The notes beneath the pieces were generated by a model, which made no database searches, had not been told where the DNA came from, and saw only the letters and a list, made by a program, of their open reading frames with translations. Shown here in pieces: positions 9,271-19,500 of a stretch of 64,000 nucleotides of DNA. The stretch is from Fulvivirga ulvae (GTDB lineage Bacteria; Bacteroidota; Bacteroidia; Cytophagales; Cyclobacteriaceae): positions 1,568,501 through 1,632,500 of the forward strand of contig NZ_CP089981.1 in assembly GCF_021389975.1 (NCBI RefSeq), given 5' to 3'. Made by a program: the position numbers and the translations under genes. Each line of letters starts with the position of its first letter. The stretch's first letter is position 1.

Positions 9271-11781
9271 TTAATCATACCAAATGTCCTCCTCCCTTTT
9301 ATCATAACGAGGTTTTCTTTCCTTCTGCTTCAGGTTATCAGGCTGATTTTCATTTTTCTTGAAGAATTTTGCCCATAACAGTTTAAAGCTAAACGCCTTG
9401 TCTTTCTCAGCTTTGCCGTTTGATTTGCTGCTTAGGTATTTAAAGTCAGGATGCCTGTCTTCAACTCTTTTTTTGCGCATTTTGATGTTTCCCTGATAAT
9501 TGCCCGCCTGTATCGATGCACGGGAAGGACCAATACCCTTGAGGGCTTCTTCAGCGCCTTTCGGGTTTTTCTTATAGTTTGGCATTTTCAAGCGCCCCTG
9601 ATACTCCATACCCCTGGCAGTGCCCTTACCCGGAGGCTTGGTAGCCAAAGCTTCTTCAGCTGCAGACTTGCTCTGTTTTCTTTTTGAAGTAACTTTTATA
9701 TTACCCTGATAGGGCTTTTTTCTAAAATAGATTTCATCAGGTGGTTTAATCTTCAAGGCTTCTTCAGCCGAGTTAGGATTCTTTTTATAATGGAACTGTT
9801 TTATATTACCACGATATTTATGGTCATCATCCGGTCCCCTGAGCAACATGTATTTCCTTATATTACCCGTACGTCGTGCAGCTCTTTTTGATGCTTCTTT
9901 TGCTTTATCACCTTTGTCGGCCTTCATATTGCCCTGAAATCTCGCAATTCGATTGTCTTGGGTCCTTGGCTCTCTGCCCTGTACGGGCTTTTCTTTATTG
10001 TTCCACCCGGCCCTGCTTATACTGCCTCCACCTTTAAGGGGCTTGCCTCCCTTAATATTACCCTGAAATTTAGCTACGCGGTTATCCTGGTCCCTTGGGC
10101 CGCGACCTTGTATGGCCTTACCTTTATTATTCCATCCTTTCCCGCTGATGCTGCCTCCTCCTTTTAGAGGTCTTCCCCGCTTGATATTACCCTGGAACCT
10201 GGCAACACGATTATCCTGCTCCCTTGGGCCTCTACCTTGAACGGCCTTGCCCTTATTGTTCCAGCCTACCCTGCTTATACTGCCTCCACCTTTAAGAGGC
10301 TTGCCTCCTTTGATATTGCCCTGAAACCTTGCTACACGGTTATCTTGCTCCCTTGGCCCTCTGCCCTGAATTGCTCTTCCTCTATTATTCCATCTCCTGC
10401 CACTTATACTACCTCCGCCTTTTAGTGGTTTCCCTCCTTTGATATTACCCTGAAATTTAGCTACGCGATTATCCTGCTCTCTCGGGCCCCTCCCCTGTAT
10501 CGACCTGCCGTTGTTATTCCAGCGCTTTCCACTGATGCTACCACCACCCTTCAGAGGTTTTCCTCCTTTTATATTGCCCTGAAACCTTGCGGTGCGGTTA
10601 TCCTGTTCTTTTGGGCCTCGGCCTTGCACCGCTCTGCCATTGTTGTTCCATCTCTTACCACTAATGCTTCCCCCTCCTTTTAGCGGCTTACCGGATTTGA
10701 TGTTACCCTGAAACTTCCAGGCCCGTTGAGTTCCCTCCCCTGGAGGTCTTGAAGACGGTGATCTCCTTCCTGCTCTCTCCTTTCTTGAGCTTACAGATTT
10801 ATAGCCACCTCCCTTTAGTTTCCCCCTAAAAGCTTTGTCTCCCCGTCTCTTACCTTTGGGATAGGTCTGAAAATGAGAATCATTGAATTTTGGCTGTCCT
10901 GAAGTTCTTATTCTAAGTTTATTGCCGGATATATCTTTCTTCCATGCTTTTTCCTTGGTACGGCTTATAGATTTATAGCCTGCCTGTATCTGACCGCGAT
11001 AAGCTTTATCCCCTCTTCTACCCTTGCTGGAATATTTAACATCTCTGGGTTTTTGAATAACCGGTCTGTCTGTAGTCCGCTTGCTCCGGAACCTTCGCCC
11101 TGTAATATCTCCCTGGAAGGCTTTTTCCCACTTAGATCTTTCTCTAATTGCATATGGCTTTGCTCTTTTTCTTACCCGGTATGCACCGGAAGAAGATCTT
11201 GGAGTTACCCTGGTCACCCTCCTGGGTCTTTCAGGATCACGTGTAATGGAGCGTCCCGAACCTTTGACCTGCTGATAAGACCGTTTCCCCGTAAAGGTGG
11301 TACGTATAGAGCCTGTACTGGCTCGTCCTGCACGACCTTTCCAGGCTTTTTCCCGTTCTCTTGAAGAGTACCTTGGGGTTTGTTTTGACGCTTTGGCCCT
11401 GCTGGCCTCACTGGTTCTTTTTCTACCAGCATACGGATTTGGTTTGGCTATTCGAGCTCCCCATTTAGGTCGGGTGGATCTCTTTGTCTGGAATTTCCTG
11501 CCAGTGATGTCTCCTCTAAAAGCTCTCTCTCCCTGCTTTGAGCGAACCTTAAACTTGGTGGCTCTAAGCTTTCCTCTATTTGATTTCCCTTTATCTCCTC
11601 TTCGTTTCAGGCGGCGATTGCTCTTATTCCGCTTTTCCTGCATCTTCTCATAGCGGGATTTTTCCTGAGCCCGGGCTTCAGGAGCATTTACACTAATGAT
11701 AAATATCATCAATGTACCAGCAAGCAGAAGCCGGAAACCAGTGCTAAAATTGAAAGTTGAAAATTGACTCAGGATACTCAA
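9271..11781 (-). CDS. Large, very basic secreted repeat protein of unknown function
   Basis: 836 residues. The first codon is TTG (11781), directly after an in-frame TGA; the next in-frame ATG would cut the signal peptide in half. A hydrophobic signal segment ends near EARAQ. The mature protein is extremely rich in Lys, Arg and Gly. The N-terminal third has diverged units with FRGDITGR-like cores. The middle has six 43-residue units built on FQGNIKGGKPLKGGGSIS and GRGPREQDNR. The C-terminal quarter has looser units around YQGNIK and KNPxSAEEALK. There are no catalytic motifs, cysteines or sorting domain that I can see. It lies 57 bases after the E1 gene on the same strand and may share its transcript. 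A structural or polyanion-binding envelope role would fit, but that is inference. Confidence 0.85.
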   Translation of the reverse strand: MSILSQFSTFNFSTGFRLLLAGTLMIFIISVNAPEARAQEKSRYEKMQEKRNKSNRRLKRRGDKGKSNRGKLRATKFKVRSKQGERAFRGDITGRKFQTKRSTRPKWGARIAKPNPYAGRKRTSEASRAKASKQTPRYSSREREKAWKGRAGRASTGSIRTTFTGKRSYQQVKGSGRSITRDPERPRRVTRVTPRSSSGAYRVRKRAKPYAIRERSKWEKAFQGDITGRRFRSKRTTDRPVIQKPRDVKYSSKGRRGDKAYRGQIQAGYKSISRTKEKAWKKDISGNKLRIRTSGQPKFNDSHFQTYPKGKRRGDKAFRGKLKGGGYKSVSSRKERAGRRSPSSRPPGEGTQRAWKFQGNIKSGKPLKGGGSISGKRWNNNGRAVQGRGPKEQDNRTARFQGNIKGGKPLKGGGSISGKRWNNNGRSIQGRGPREQDNRVAKFQGNIKGGKPLKGGGSISGRRWNNRGRAIQGRGPREQDNRVARFQGNIKGGKPLKGGGSISRVGWNNKGKAVQGRGPREQDNRVARFQGNIKRGRPLKGGGSISGKGWNNKGKAIQGRGPRDQDNRVAKFQGNIKGGKPLKGGGSISRAGWNNKEKPVQGREPRTQDNRIARFQGNMKADKGDKAKEASKRAARRTGNIRKYMLLRGPDDDHKYRGNIKQFHYKKNPNSAEEALKIKPPDEIYFRKKPYQGNIKVTSKRKQSKSAAEEALATKPPGKGTARGMEYQGRLKMPNYKKNPKGAEEALKGIGPSRASIQAGNYQGNIKMRKKRVEDRHPDFKYLSSKSNGKAEKDKAFSFKLLWAKFFKKNENQPDNLKQKERKPRYDKREEDIWYD
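9940..10713 (-). repeat. Six tandem 129-bp coding repeats inside the basic repeat protein
   Basis: Six consecutive in-frame units of exactly 129 bp (43 codons), with the partial unit FQGNMK after them. The units are nearly identical as protein but differ at many third codon positions (for example in the LKGGGSIS part). This points to old repeats kept by protein-level selection, not a recent DNA expansion. Confidence 0.92.
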
Positions 11782-11838
11782 ATCAGGCGAAATCTGTTAA
11801 AAAATAAATTAGCCAGCCTTTAAAACGCACTAATTTAA

Positions 11839-13818
11839 TTAAAATTCCACCAAATCCTTAATTTTTTGCTTTAGCCTGCCCTTTGGTAAAAAATTTTGTT
11901 CGAGGGTCGGAGAAAACGGAACTGCCGTATCTAAGCTAGCTTCTCTTAAAACAGGGGCATCAAGATAACGGAAACAATTTTCACTTATCCATGCACTAAT
12001 TTCACCACCAATTCCTCCGGTCATGCAGTCCTCATGCAAGATTAGCACACGGTTGGTTTTCTTTACAGTAGCCTCTACCGCTGCTTTATCCCATGGCAAT
12101 AGCGACCTCAGATCCAGAATATCAGCAGAAAGCTCAGGCAAAGTTTGCATTACCTCTTTTGCCCAGTGTACGCCCATACCATAGGTAATGATAGAAAGGT
12201 CCGTACCCTCCTCTACCAGATTGGCCTTACCAATTTCAATTGTATAGTAGTCATCATGAATATCTTCGCTAAGAGACCTGTACAAAAGCTTATGCTCAAA
12301 GTAGATAACGGGGTTAGGGTCTTCAATAGCGGCACATAGCAAGCCCTTGGCATCTGCCGGGTTTGAAGGGTAAACTATTTTCAGTCCCGGAGTATGGAAA
12401 AACCAGGCTTCATTAGACTGGCTGTGAAAAGGCCCTGCAGCAACACCGGCACCAGTAGGCATGCGCACCACAACATCAGCATTCTGCCCCCAGCGGTAAT
12501 GCGATTTAGCAAGATTATTAACAATTTGGTTAAAGCCGCAAGTAACAAAATCAGCAAACTGCATCTCTACAACAGATTTTTGCTTTTTAATGGACATACC
12601 CAGGCCAATGCCTATTATAGCGGACTCGCATAGCGGTGTATTCCGGATTCTTTCCTTTCCAAATGTGTCTACAAAACCCTCTGTTATTTTAAATACACCT
12701 CCATATTCAGCTATATCCTGCCCCATAACAATCAGCTCAGGATATTTCTCCAGACTCTGCCTGAGGCCATCAGAAATAGCATCAACATATCGCTTTGTGC
12801 TTTTTGCCTCAGCTAATGGTAGTATTACTTCCTGGGTGAAAGGGGCATACATGTCTGAAAGCTCCCGCTCAGTAGTGGCCACCGGAGTATCTTCGGCGTA
12901 AGCCATTTCCAGCCCGCTATCGATATTTTTTTGTATGGCTTTCCTGTACTTTTTGATGTCAGCTTCAGTGATCACCTTTTCTTTGAGGAGATACTGCTCA
13001 TAATTATCAAGAGGGTCTTTCTTGGCCCACTTATCCATCAATTCTTTAGGAACATATTTTGTTCCGGAGGCCTCCTCATGTCCTCTCATTCTAAAGGTCA
13101 TAGCTTCTACAATTACGGGATGGGGATTTCTTCGTAAATTCTCAGCTAATTGTTTGATGGTATCATAAACCTCTAACACATTATTGCCATCAACCTTTAC
13201 GGCATCAATGCCATACCCTGGCCCTTTATCTATAAAGCTCTTAAACCTGAACTGCTCGTTGCTGGGTGTCGACAATCCGTATCCATTATTTTCTATAACA
13301 AAAATAACAGGCAGGTCCCAAACAGCGGCTACGTTAAGTGCCTCATGAAAATCGCCTTCACTCGCCCCTCCATCTCCGGTAAAAACCAAGGTTGCTTTTT
13401 TCTGTTTTGTAAGTTGGTTTGCCAGGGCAATGCCATCAGCAACCGCCAGTTGCGGGCCTAAATGAGAGATCATTCCTACGATATGATAATCATTGGTTCC
13501 AAAATGAAAAGAGCGATCCCGGCCATTGGTAAATCCGGACAGCTTCCCTTGAAACTGGGCAAAAAGACGGTTATATGGAACATCTCTTGAAGTAAAAACG
13601 CCCAGGTTACGGTGCATAGGGAGAATGTATTCATCATTTGCAAGAGCTTTGGCAGCGCCTATCGAAATGGCTTCCTGTCCAATTCCCGAAAACCATTTGC
13701 TAATTTTGCCCTGTCTGAGAAGGATCAGCATCTTTTCTTCTATCATTCGAGGCCTCAATAAAGCTTCATAAAGCTCTTTTAAAATTTTATCAGAATAATT
13801 CTTCCTGTCAAAGTGCAT
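11839..13818 (-). CDS. 2-oxoacid dehydrogenase E1 component, alpha and beta subunits fused
   Basis: 659 residues. Residues 1-320 are an E1 alpha domain with the thiamine diphosphate motif GDGGASEGDF...ENN (148-178). Residues about 340-659 are an E1 beta/transketolase domain (AEYGGVFKITEGF, TPLCESAIIGIGLG, ILHEDCMTGGIGGEI). It decarboxylates a 2-oxoacid and reductively acylates a lipoyl E2. Branched-chain 2-oxoacid or pyruvate are both possible substrates; sequence by eye does not decide. E2 and E3 are not in the window. It has a good promoter at 13837-13866, divergent from the M16 gene. Confidence 0.93.
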   Translation of the reverse strand: MHFDRKNYSDKILKELYEALLRPRMIEEKMLILLRQGKISKWFSGIGQEAISIGAAKALANDEYILPMHRNLGVFTSRDVPYNRLFAQFQGKLSGFTNGRDRSFHFGTNDYHIVGMISHLGPQLAVADGIALANQLTKQKKATLVFTGDGGASEGDFHEALNVAAVWDLPVIFVIENNGYGLSTPSNEQFRFKSFIDKGPGYGIDAVKVDGNNVLEVYDTIKQLAENLRRNPHPVIVEAMTFRMRGHEEASGTKYVPKELMDKWAKKDPLDNYEQYLLKEKVITEADIKKYRKAIQKNIDSGLEMAYAEDTPVATTERELSDMYAPFTQEVILPLAEAKSTKRYVDAISDGLRQSLEKYPELIVMGQDIAEYGGVFKITEGFVDTFGKERIRNTPLCESAIIGIGLGMSIKKQKSVVEMQFADFVTCGFNQIVNNLAKSHYRWGQNADVVVRMPTGAGVAAGPFHSQSNEAWFFHTPGLKIVYPSNPADAKGLLCAAIEDPNPVIYFEHKLLYRSLSEDIHDDYYTIEIGKANLVEEGTDLSIITYGMGVHWAKEVMQTLPELSADILDLRSLLPWDKAAVEATVKKTNRVLILHEDCMTGGIGGEISAWISENCFRYLDAPVLREASLDTAVPFSPTLEQNFLPKGRLKQKIKDLVEF

Positions 13819-13836
13819 ATTTTAAAATTTAGTCAA

Positions 13837-13866
13837 CAAAATTAAAGCATTGGTAATATCTGCAAA
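13837..13866 (-). promoter_or_regulatory. Promoter of the fused E1 gene
   Basis: Minus strand: TTTG, 18 bases, TAATTTTG, a full match to the Bacteroidota -33/-7 pattern. The -7 box ends about 18 bases from the E1 start codon, so the leader is very short. Confidence 0.65.
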
Positions 13867-13881
13867 ATGATGCGATATTTT

Positions 13882-13889
13882 TATTTTTG
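13882..13889 (+). promoter_or_regulatory. Candidate -7 box of the M16 peptidase gene
   Basis: TATTTTTG matches TAnnTTTG and ends 9 bases before the ATG at 13899, implying a nearly leaderless transcript. No clear -33 element is seen. Confidence 0.4.
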
Positions 13890-13898
13890 TCTTGCACA

Positions 13899-15149
13899 AT
13901 GATAGAATTCAAAAGCTTTACACTCGAAAATGGCCTAAGGGTTATTGTTCATGAAGACCCCGCTGTTCAGGTAGCTGTTTTAAACATTCTCTATGATGTG
14001 GGCTCGAGAGACGAACATCCTGAGAAAACCGGATTTGCTCATCTCTTTGAGCACCTTATGTTCGGAGGCTCTCAAAATATCGCAAACTATGACGAAGCGC
14101 TGCAGCTTGCCGGTGGTGAAAATAACGCCTTTACAAGTACTGATATCACTAACTATTATATGACATTGCCTGCCCAAAATCTGGAAACAGGGTTTTGGCT
14201 GGAATCGGACCGCATGCTGAGCCTGTCCTTTGAGCCTAGAGTACTGGAGGTTCAACGCAAAGTAGTTATTGAAGAGTTTAAACAGCGATACCTTAACCAG
14301 CCCTATGGCGATTTATGGTTGAAATTCAGGCCTTTGGTATACAAAAAGCATCCCTACCGGTGGCCTACTATCGGAAAAGAGATAAGCCATATTGAAAATG
14401 CCACAATGGATGATGTTAAGGCTTTCTTCAACAAGCACTATGTACCTAACCAAGCTATTCTGGTTGTTGCCGGAAAAGTAGATTTTGACGAGGTGAAGCG
14501 CTTATCTGAAAAATGGTTTGGCCCTATTCCGCGGGGTTACGATTACAGAAGAGACTTACCCCGGGAGCCACTGCAACAGGAAAAGCGCTTTATGGAAATT
14601 ATAGCTGAAGTTCCCACCGATGCCCTTCATATGGCATTTCACATTCCAGGCAAGTTTGAGGACGGCTACCACACTGCTGACCTTATCAGCGACATTCTTG
14701 GCAGAGGATCATCATCGCGCCTTTATGAAAGACTGGTTAAAGAAAATGAGATTTTCAGTTCAATTGGTGCATCTATTACTGGCTCACTCGATCCTGGTCT
14801 TCTCATTATAAATGGAAAAGTCTCTTCGGGCATTAATATTGAAAGGGCGGAAGAGGAAGTCCAAGCTATTATAGACGAATTCGTAGCTTCCGGCACTACG
14901 GAAAAAGAGCTTGAAAAAGTCAAAAACCAGGCGGAAGCCAGCCACGTGATGTCTGAGGTTGAGGTCTTGAACAGGGCCATGAACCTTGCCATAGCTACTC
15001 TCTCTGGTGATACCAGTCTGGTGAATGAAGAAACTTTGAAAATCCAACAAGTCAGTGTGGAGCAAATTAATAAAAGAGCAAAGGAAATACTTGCATCTAC
15101 AAACTGCTCTGTACTTCATTATAAATCAAAGCAAAAAGAAAAGATATAA
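13899..15149 (+). CDS. M16 family zinc peptidase (insulinase/processing-peptidase type)
   Basis: 416 residues from the ATG at 13899; a TTG at 13887 lies inside the -7 box and is rejected. It has the inverted zinc motif HLFEH (His48, Glu51, His52) and the downstream glutamate region VIEEFKQRYLNQPYG. The C-terminal half is the second M16 domain (GRGSSSRLYERLVKE). No signal peptide is visible, so it may act in the cytoplasm or be exported by an atypical route. It leads a probable operon with ispF (5-base gap) and mnmD. It contrasts with the zinc-motif-less M16 protein at 59.8 kb. Confidence 0.93.
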   Translation: MIEFKSFTLENGLRVIVHEDPAVQVAVLNILYDVGSRDEHPEKTGFAHLFEHLMFGGSQNIANYDEALQLAGGENNAFTSTDITNYYMTLPAQNLETGFWLESDRMLSLSFEPRVLEVQRKVVIEEFKQRYLNQPYGDLWLKFRPLVYKKHPYRWPTIGKEISHIENATMDDVKAFFNKHYVPNQAILVVAGKVDFDEVKRLSEKWFGPIPRGYDYRRDLPREPLQQEKRFMEIIAEVPTDALHMAFHIPGKFEDGYHTADLISDILGRGSSSRLYERLVKENEIFSSIGASITGSLDPGLLIINGKVSSGINIERAEEEVQAIIDEFVASGTTEKELEKVKNQAEASHVMSEVEVLNRAMNLAIATLSGDTSLVNEETLKIQQVSVEQINKRAKEILASTNCSVLHYKSKQKEKI

Positions 15150-15154
15150 AGCGC

Positions 15155-15634
15155 ATGAAAATAAGGACTGGGTTTGGATATGACGTTCACCAACTAAAGG
15201 AAGGATCAGAATTTTGGTTGGGAGGTATTAAAATAGCGCATATTAAAGGAGCAGTTGGACACTCAGATGCAGATGTACTCATCCATGTTATCTGTGATGC
15301 CCTATTGGGGGCTGCCAATATGCGTGATATCGGATTTCACTTTTCAGATACCGACCCGAAATTTAAGGGCATAGACAGCAAAATCCTTCTTAAAGAGGTG
15401 ATACAACTGATCCGTAACAAAGGATGGGAAGTTGGAAACATTGATTCAACTATATGTCTTCAGCAACCAAAGGTCAATCCTTACATTCCGGAAATGAAAA
15501 AATGCCTGGGTGCTGTTATGGAAATTGACGAGGAAGATCTTTCCATAAAAGCTACAACCACTGAAAAACTTGGATTTGTAGGGAAGGAAGAAGGAGTAGC
15601 TGCTTTTGCCACAGTACTTATTACCAAAGTCTGA
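15155..15634 (+). CDS. ispF: 2-C-methyl-D-erythritol 2,4-cyclodiphosphate synthase
   Basis: 159 residues, the standard length. It carries the metal ligands Asp10 and His12 (GYDVHQL) and His44 (GHSDADVLIH), the FSDTDPKFKG loop, and the C-terminal TTEKLGFVGKEEGV signature. It makes the cyclodiphosphate intermediate of the MEP isoprenoid pathway. Its TGA overlaps the next start codon by one base (TGATG), so it is probably translationally coupled to mnmD. Confidence 0.97.
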   Translation: MKIRTGFGYDVHQLKEGSEFWLGGIKIAHIKGAVGHSDADVLIHVICDALLGAANMRDIGFHFSDTDPKFKGIDSKILLKEVIQLIRNKGWEVGNIDSTICLQQPKVNPYIPEMKKCLGAVMEIDEEDLSIKATTTEKLGFVGKEEGVAAFATVLITKV

Positions 15635-16332
15635 TGGCAATGGAAGCCGAAAATAATGAGAACAAAATAAGGCTCATTACCACTGATGATGGATCCCATT
15701 CTTTGTATGTTCCTAAACTCAATGAGACCTATCACTCCTTTCACGGAGCCGTACAAGAGTCCCGGCATGTTTTCATTGAAATGGGGTTAAAACACCGAAT
15801 GAGTCAGGGACTTAAAGCTATCCATATTTTTGAGGTAGGGCTTGGTACAGGATTAAATGCATTGTTAACTGCCGAGTTTGCCATTAAATACCAGGTCCAT
15901 ATCCATTTTACGTCTATTGAAGCTTTCCCTGTTGATTATGATTTGGTCAAACAACTTAACTACACTAGCTATCTCGAGGCACCCGAGGCCAGGTCATGGT
16001 TTGAGGCCATTCACAATGCCCCATGGCATAATGACATTGCCATCCACCCCTTTTTTACTCTTCACAAGATACAGAGTAAGCTCGAAGAACATGAAATACC
16101 TGTTAGCACCTTTGATGTTATTTACTTTGATGCCTTTGCTCCTAATAAACAAGCAGAACTTTGGGACTTAAAGATCTTGTCTCTTATAGCCCAATCTATG
16201 GAACCTCTGGGCGTTTTTGTTACTTATTGCGCTAAAGGTCAGTTAAAAAGAGACCTACAGTCGCTTTATTTAAAAGTTGAAACTCTGAAAGGCCCTCCTG
16301 GTAAGAAGGAAATGGTACGCGCCACCAAATAA
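15634..16332 (+). CDS. mnmD: tRNA (5-methylaminomethyl-2-thiouridine)(34) methyltransferase, stand-alone MnmD
   Basis: 232 residues. It has the SAM-binding motif EVGLGTGLNALL, followed by SIEAFP and DVIYFDAFAPNKQAELW, which is typical of the MnmC1/MnmD domain. The FAD-oxidase half found in proteobacterial MnmC is absent, so this is the single-domain form that completes mnm5 formation on tRNA wobble uridine. Start codons at 15634 and 15640 are both possible; the first overlaps the ispF stop. Confidence 0.92.
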   Translation: MAMEAENNENKIRLITTDDGSHSLYVPKLNETYHSFHGAVQESRHVFIEMGLKHRMSQGLKAIHIFEVGLGTGLNALLTAEFAIKYQVHIHFTSIEAFPVDYDLVKQLNYTSYLEAPEARSWFEAIHNAPWHNDIAIHPFFTLHKIQSKLEEHEIPVSTFDVIYFDAFAPNKQAELWDLKILSLIAQSMEPLGVFVTYCAKGQLKRDLQSLYLKVETLKGPPGKKEMVRATK

Positions 16333-16546
16333 TAAAATTTTAATTTTTCGTTGGATCAGCTTCTGCAAACGATTCCTATTTCTGTATTTTCAATGAAAAG
16401 CCGGAAATTGTTAAAAATATCACAATAATAAGACTCTAAAATTGCCATATTTCATAGTTAATTCTTCATTACATTAAACATTTTTCATTATATTGATTTC
16501 AATTCTGGTATTGTGCCCTACCTGAAAGAACTTTTCAAACCAATTT

Positions 16547-19500
16547 ATGCTAATGAAGAATCAACTAAAGCGTGGGTTGTATACCCCCGAGCTTGAACAT
16601 GACTCATGTGGAATCGGATGTATCGCAAACATCAATGGCACTAAGGATTACAGGATCGTTCAGGATGCCATTAACATGCTTGAAAACATGGAACACCGGG
16701 GAGGAACCGGATGTGACCCTGATACAGGTGATGGTGCTGGTATTTTAATTCAAATCCCACATGAATACCTTGAGGTAAAATGTAGTGAACTTGGGTTTAA
16801 TATTCCTGCCCCTGGTTCATATGGTGTGGGCATGATATTTTTTCCTTCCCGAAAAGCTGTCCGTGAAGACTGTCGTGAAGTGCTGGAACGTCACACTGAT
16901 ATTCTTGGGCTGGAAATTCTTGGATACAGACCTGTACCTGTAGATCGTAGCATACCCGGCGCCGGATCGAAAAAAGTAGAACCTGTAATTGAACAGGTCT
17001 TTGTCAGGCATAAGGAAGGCTTAACCGGAGAGCAGCTGGAGAGAAAACTATTTGTACTAAGAAACTACACCACACATTATATAGGTCATAATGTAAAAGG
17101 CAACAACAGCGAATTTTATGTCGCCAGCCTTTCCCATAAAGTAATAGTTTATAAAGGCCAGCTTACCACTCAACAACTCAGGCCATATTACCTGGATTTA
17201 CAGGATGTATCCGTAACATCAGCATTGGCTATAGTACATTCAAGATTCTCAACCAATACCTTCCCAAACTGGAAACTGGCTCAGCCTTTCAGGTATATAG
17301 CACATAATGGTGAGATCAATACCATCCGTGGTAATGTGACCAAAATGAAATCGAAAGAAGCCATGATGAAGTCCGATCTGTTCACCGATCAGGAGTTGAA
17401 AATGCTTCTCCCCGTAACTGACCCTACTCATAGCGACTCTGCCAACTTTGATTCGCTGGTCGAGATGTTGGTACTTAGCGGCAGGTCTCTACCGCATGTA
17501 ATGATGATGCTGGTTCCTGAAGCGTGGGAAGATAACACCCTCATGGACACTGAAAGAAAAGCCTTTTATAAATATCATGCTTCGCTAATGGAGCCATGGG
17601 ATGGTCCCGCCGCCTTGGTATTTACAGATGGAAATGTAATAGGTGCTACTTTAGACCGTAATGGTCTAAGACCTTCCCGCTATTACATCACCAGGGATGA
17701 CAGGCTCATAGTAGCTTCAGAAGCTGGCGCACTCCCCGTACCACCAGCCGATATTATAAGCAAAGGGCGAATGCAGCCCGGTAAAATGCTTATTGCCGAT
17801 CTGACCAAAAAGAAAGTGGAATACGATGAGGAGGTAAAGGCCAGGGTGACGAGCCGCAAACCTTATGTAGACTGGATTAAAGAACATCGGGTTAAGCTCA
17901 GGCTTATCCCAACCCCAACAAATATAGAACCTCACGATGATGAAGAAAAACTCCTGCTTAAACAGCAGGCCTTCGGATACACCTCAGAAGAGCTAAAAAT
18001 TGTTCTGGGCGCTATGGCTATCTCGGGAACAGAACCCGTAGGCTCAATGGGAGCTGATACGCCCCTGGCCGTACTTTCCGATCAAAGCCAGCATATTTCA
18101 AATTATTTCAAGCAGCTTTTTGCCCAGGTAAGTAATCCTCCGATTGACCCTATTCGCGAGAGAATGGTTATGTCTCTCTTTACACGAGTCGGAGAAAGCT
18201 TAAACATTCTGGAGGAAACGCCGGAGCATACAAAGCAAATTCACATTTCCCAGCCTGTTTTGCTTAACTCTGACCTGCAAAAATTTAAAAACCTTGAAAA
18301 CATTGGGTTCAGTTATGCGGTAATAAACTCGGTATTTATTGCAGATGGTAAGCCAGGCCGGCTCGAAGAAGGCCTGGACAATATCTGTATGGCAGCTGAA
18401 AAAGCCGTTGCTGACGGGAAAAAAGTAATTATCATATCTGACAGAAATATTGACAAAAACCATGCTCCCATACCTTCCCTTATGGCTGTAGGTGCAGTAC
18501 ATCATGACCTTGTGGAGAAAAAGATCAGAACCAAGGCAGGGTTAATATTAGAAGCCGGTGACATCAGGGAAACGCATCATTTTGCTACTGCAATCGGCTA
18601 CGGAGCCAGTGCTGTAAACCCTTACCTGGCATTGGAGTCTATAAAAGAGCTCTGTCAAAAAGGCCTGCCTGAAAAAGAAACTGATGTGGACCAGGCCTAT
18701 GTCAACTATCAAAAGGCAATTGGATATGGATTACTAAAGGTACTTTCCAAAATGGGAATCAGCACCTTACAATCTTACCAGTCTTCTCAAATTTTTGAGG
18801 CATTGGGCATCAGCAAAAAAGTTGTGGATAGATGCTTTAAAGGAACCATTTCACGTATAGAGGGGCTCAATTTTGATGGTTTGGCCAAAGAAGTACTTAT
18901 AAGACATAGTGCAGCTTTTGGAAAGCTGGACGAAACAAGAATGCGGCTTGAAACCGGCGGGATATATCAATGGAAAAGACGTGGTGAGAAGCATTTGCTT
19001 AACCCTGAAACCATTCATCTGTTACAGCGCTCTACCCGAACCAACAACTTTGAGCTTTATAAAAAATATGCCGAAAAAATTAATGACCAGACCAGACACG
19101 CCCTCACTCTTCGTGGACTGCTGGAGTTTAAAAGCACCACTCCCGTACCTATTGAAGAGGTAGAATCAAAAGAAAATATATTTAAGAGATTCGCCACTGG
19201 CGCCATGTCATTTGGCTCAATCTCCCATGAAGCCCACTCCACTCTGGCTATAGCTATGAACCGTATAGGCGCTAAAAGTAACAGTGGAGAAGGCGGTGAA
19301 GATGAGGTGAGGTTTGAAAGAAAAGCCAATGGAGATTGGGAAAGATCCGCTATTAAGCAGGTAGCGTCAGGAAGATTCGGAGTTACCAGTTATTATCTTA
19401 CGAATGCGGATGAACTTCAAATAAAAATGGCCCAGGGTGCGAAGCCTGGCGAAGGTGGACAGCTTCCTGGCCATAAAGTAGACGAATGGATAGGAAGAGT

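Noticed and set aside
9940..10713. Tandem 129-bp repeats considered as CRISPR or minisatellite
   Set aside because: They are in frame, lack unique spacers, and are conserved as protein rather than as DNA.
10965..11653. Plus- and minus-strand ORFs in other frames of the repeat protein
   Set aside because: They result from the biased Lys/Arg/Gly codons of the real gene and have no start context or family match.
16333..16546. Search for a tRNA or small RNA before gltB
   Set aside because: No cloverleaf or strong hairpin is visible; the gap is A/T-rich without recognised elements.
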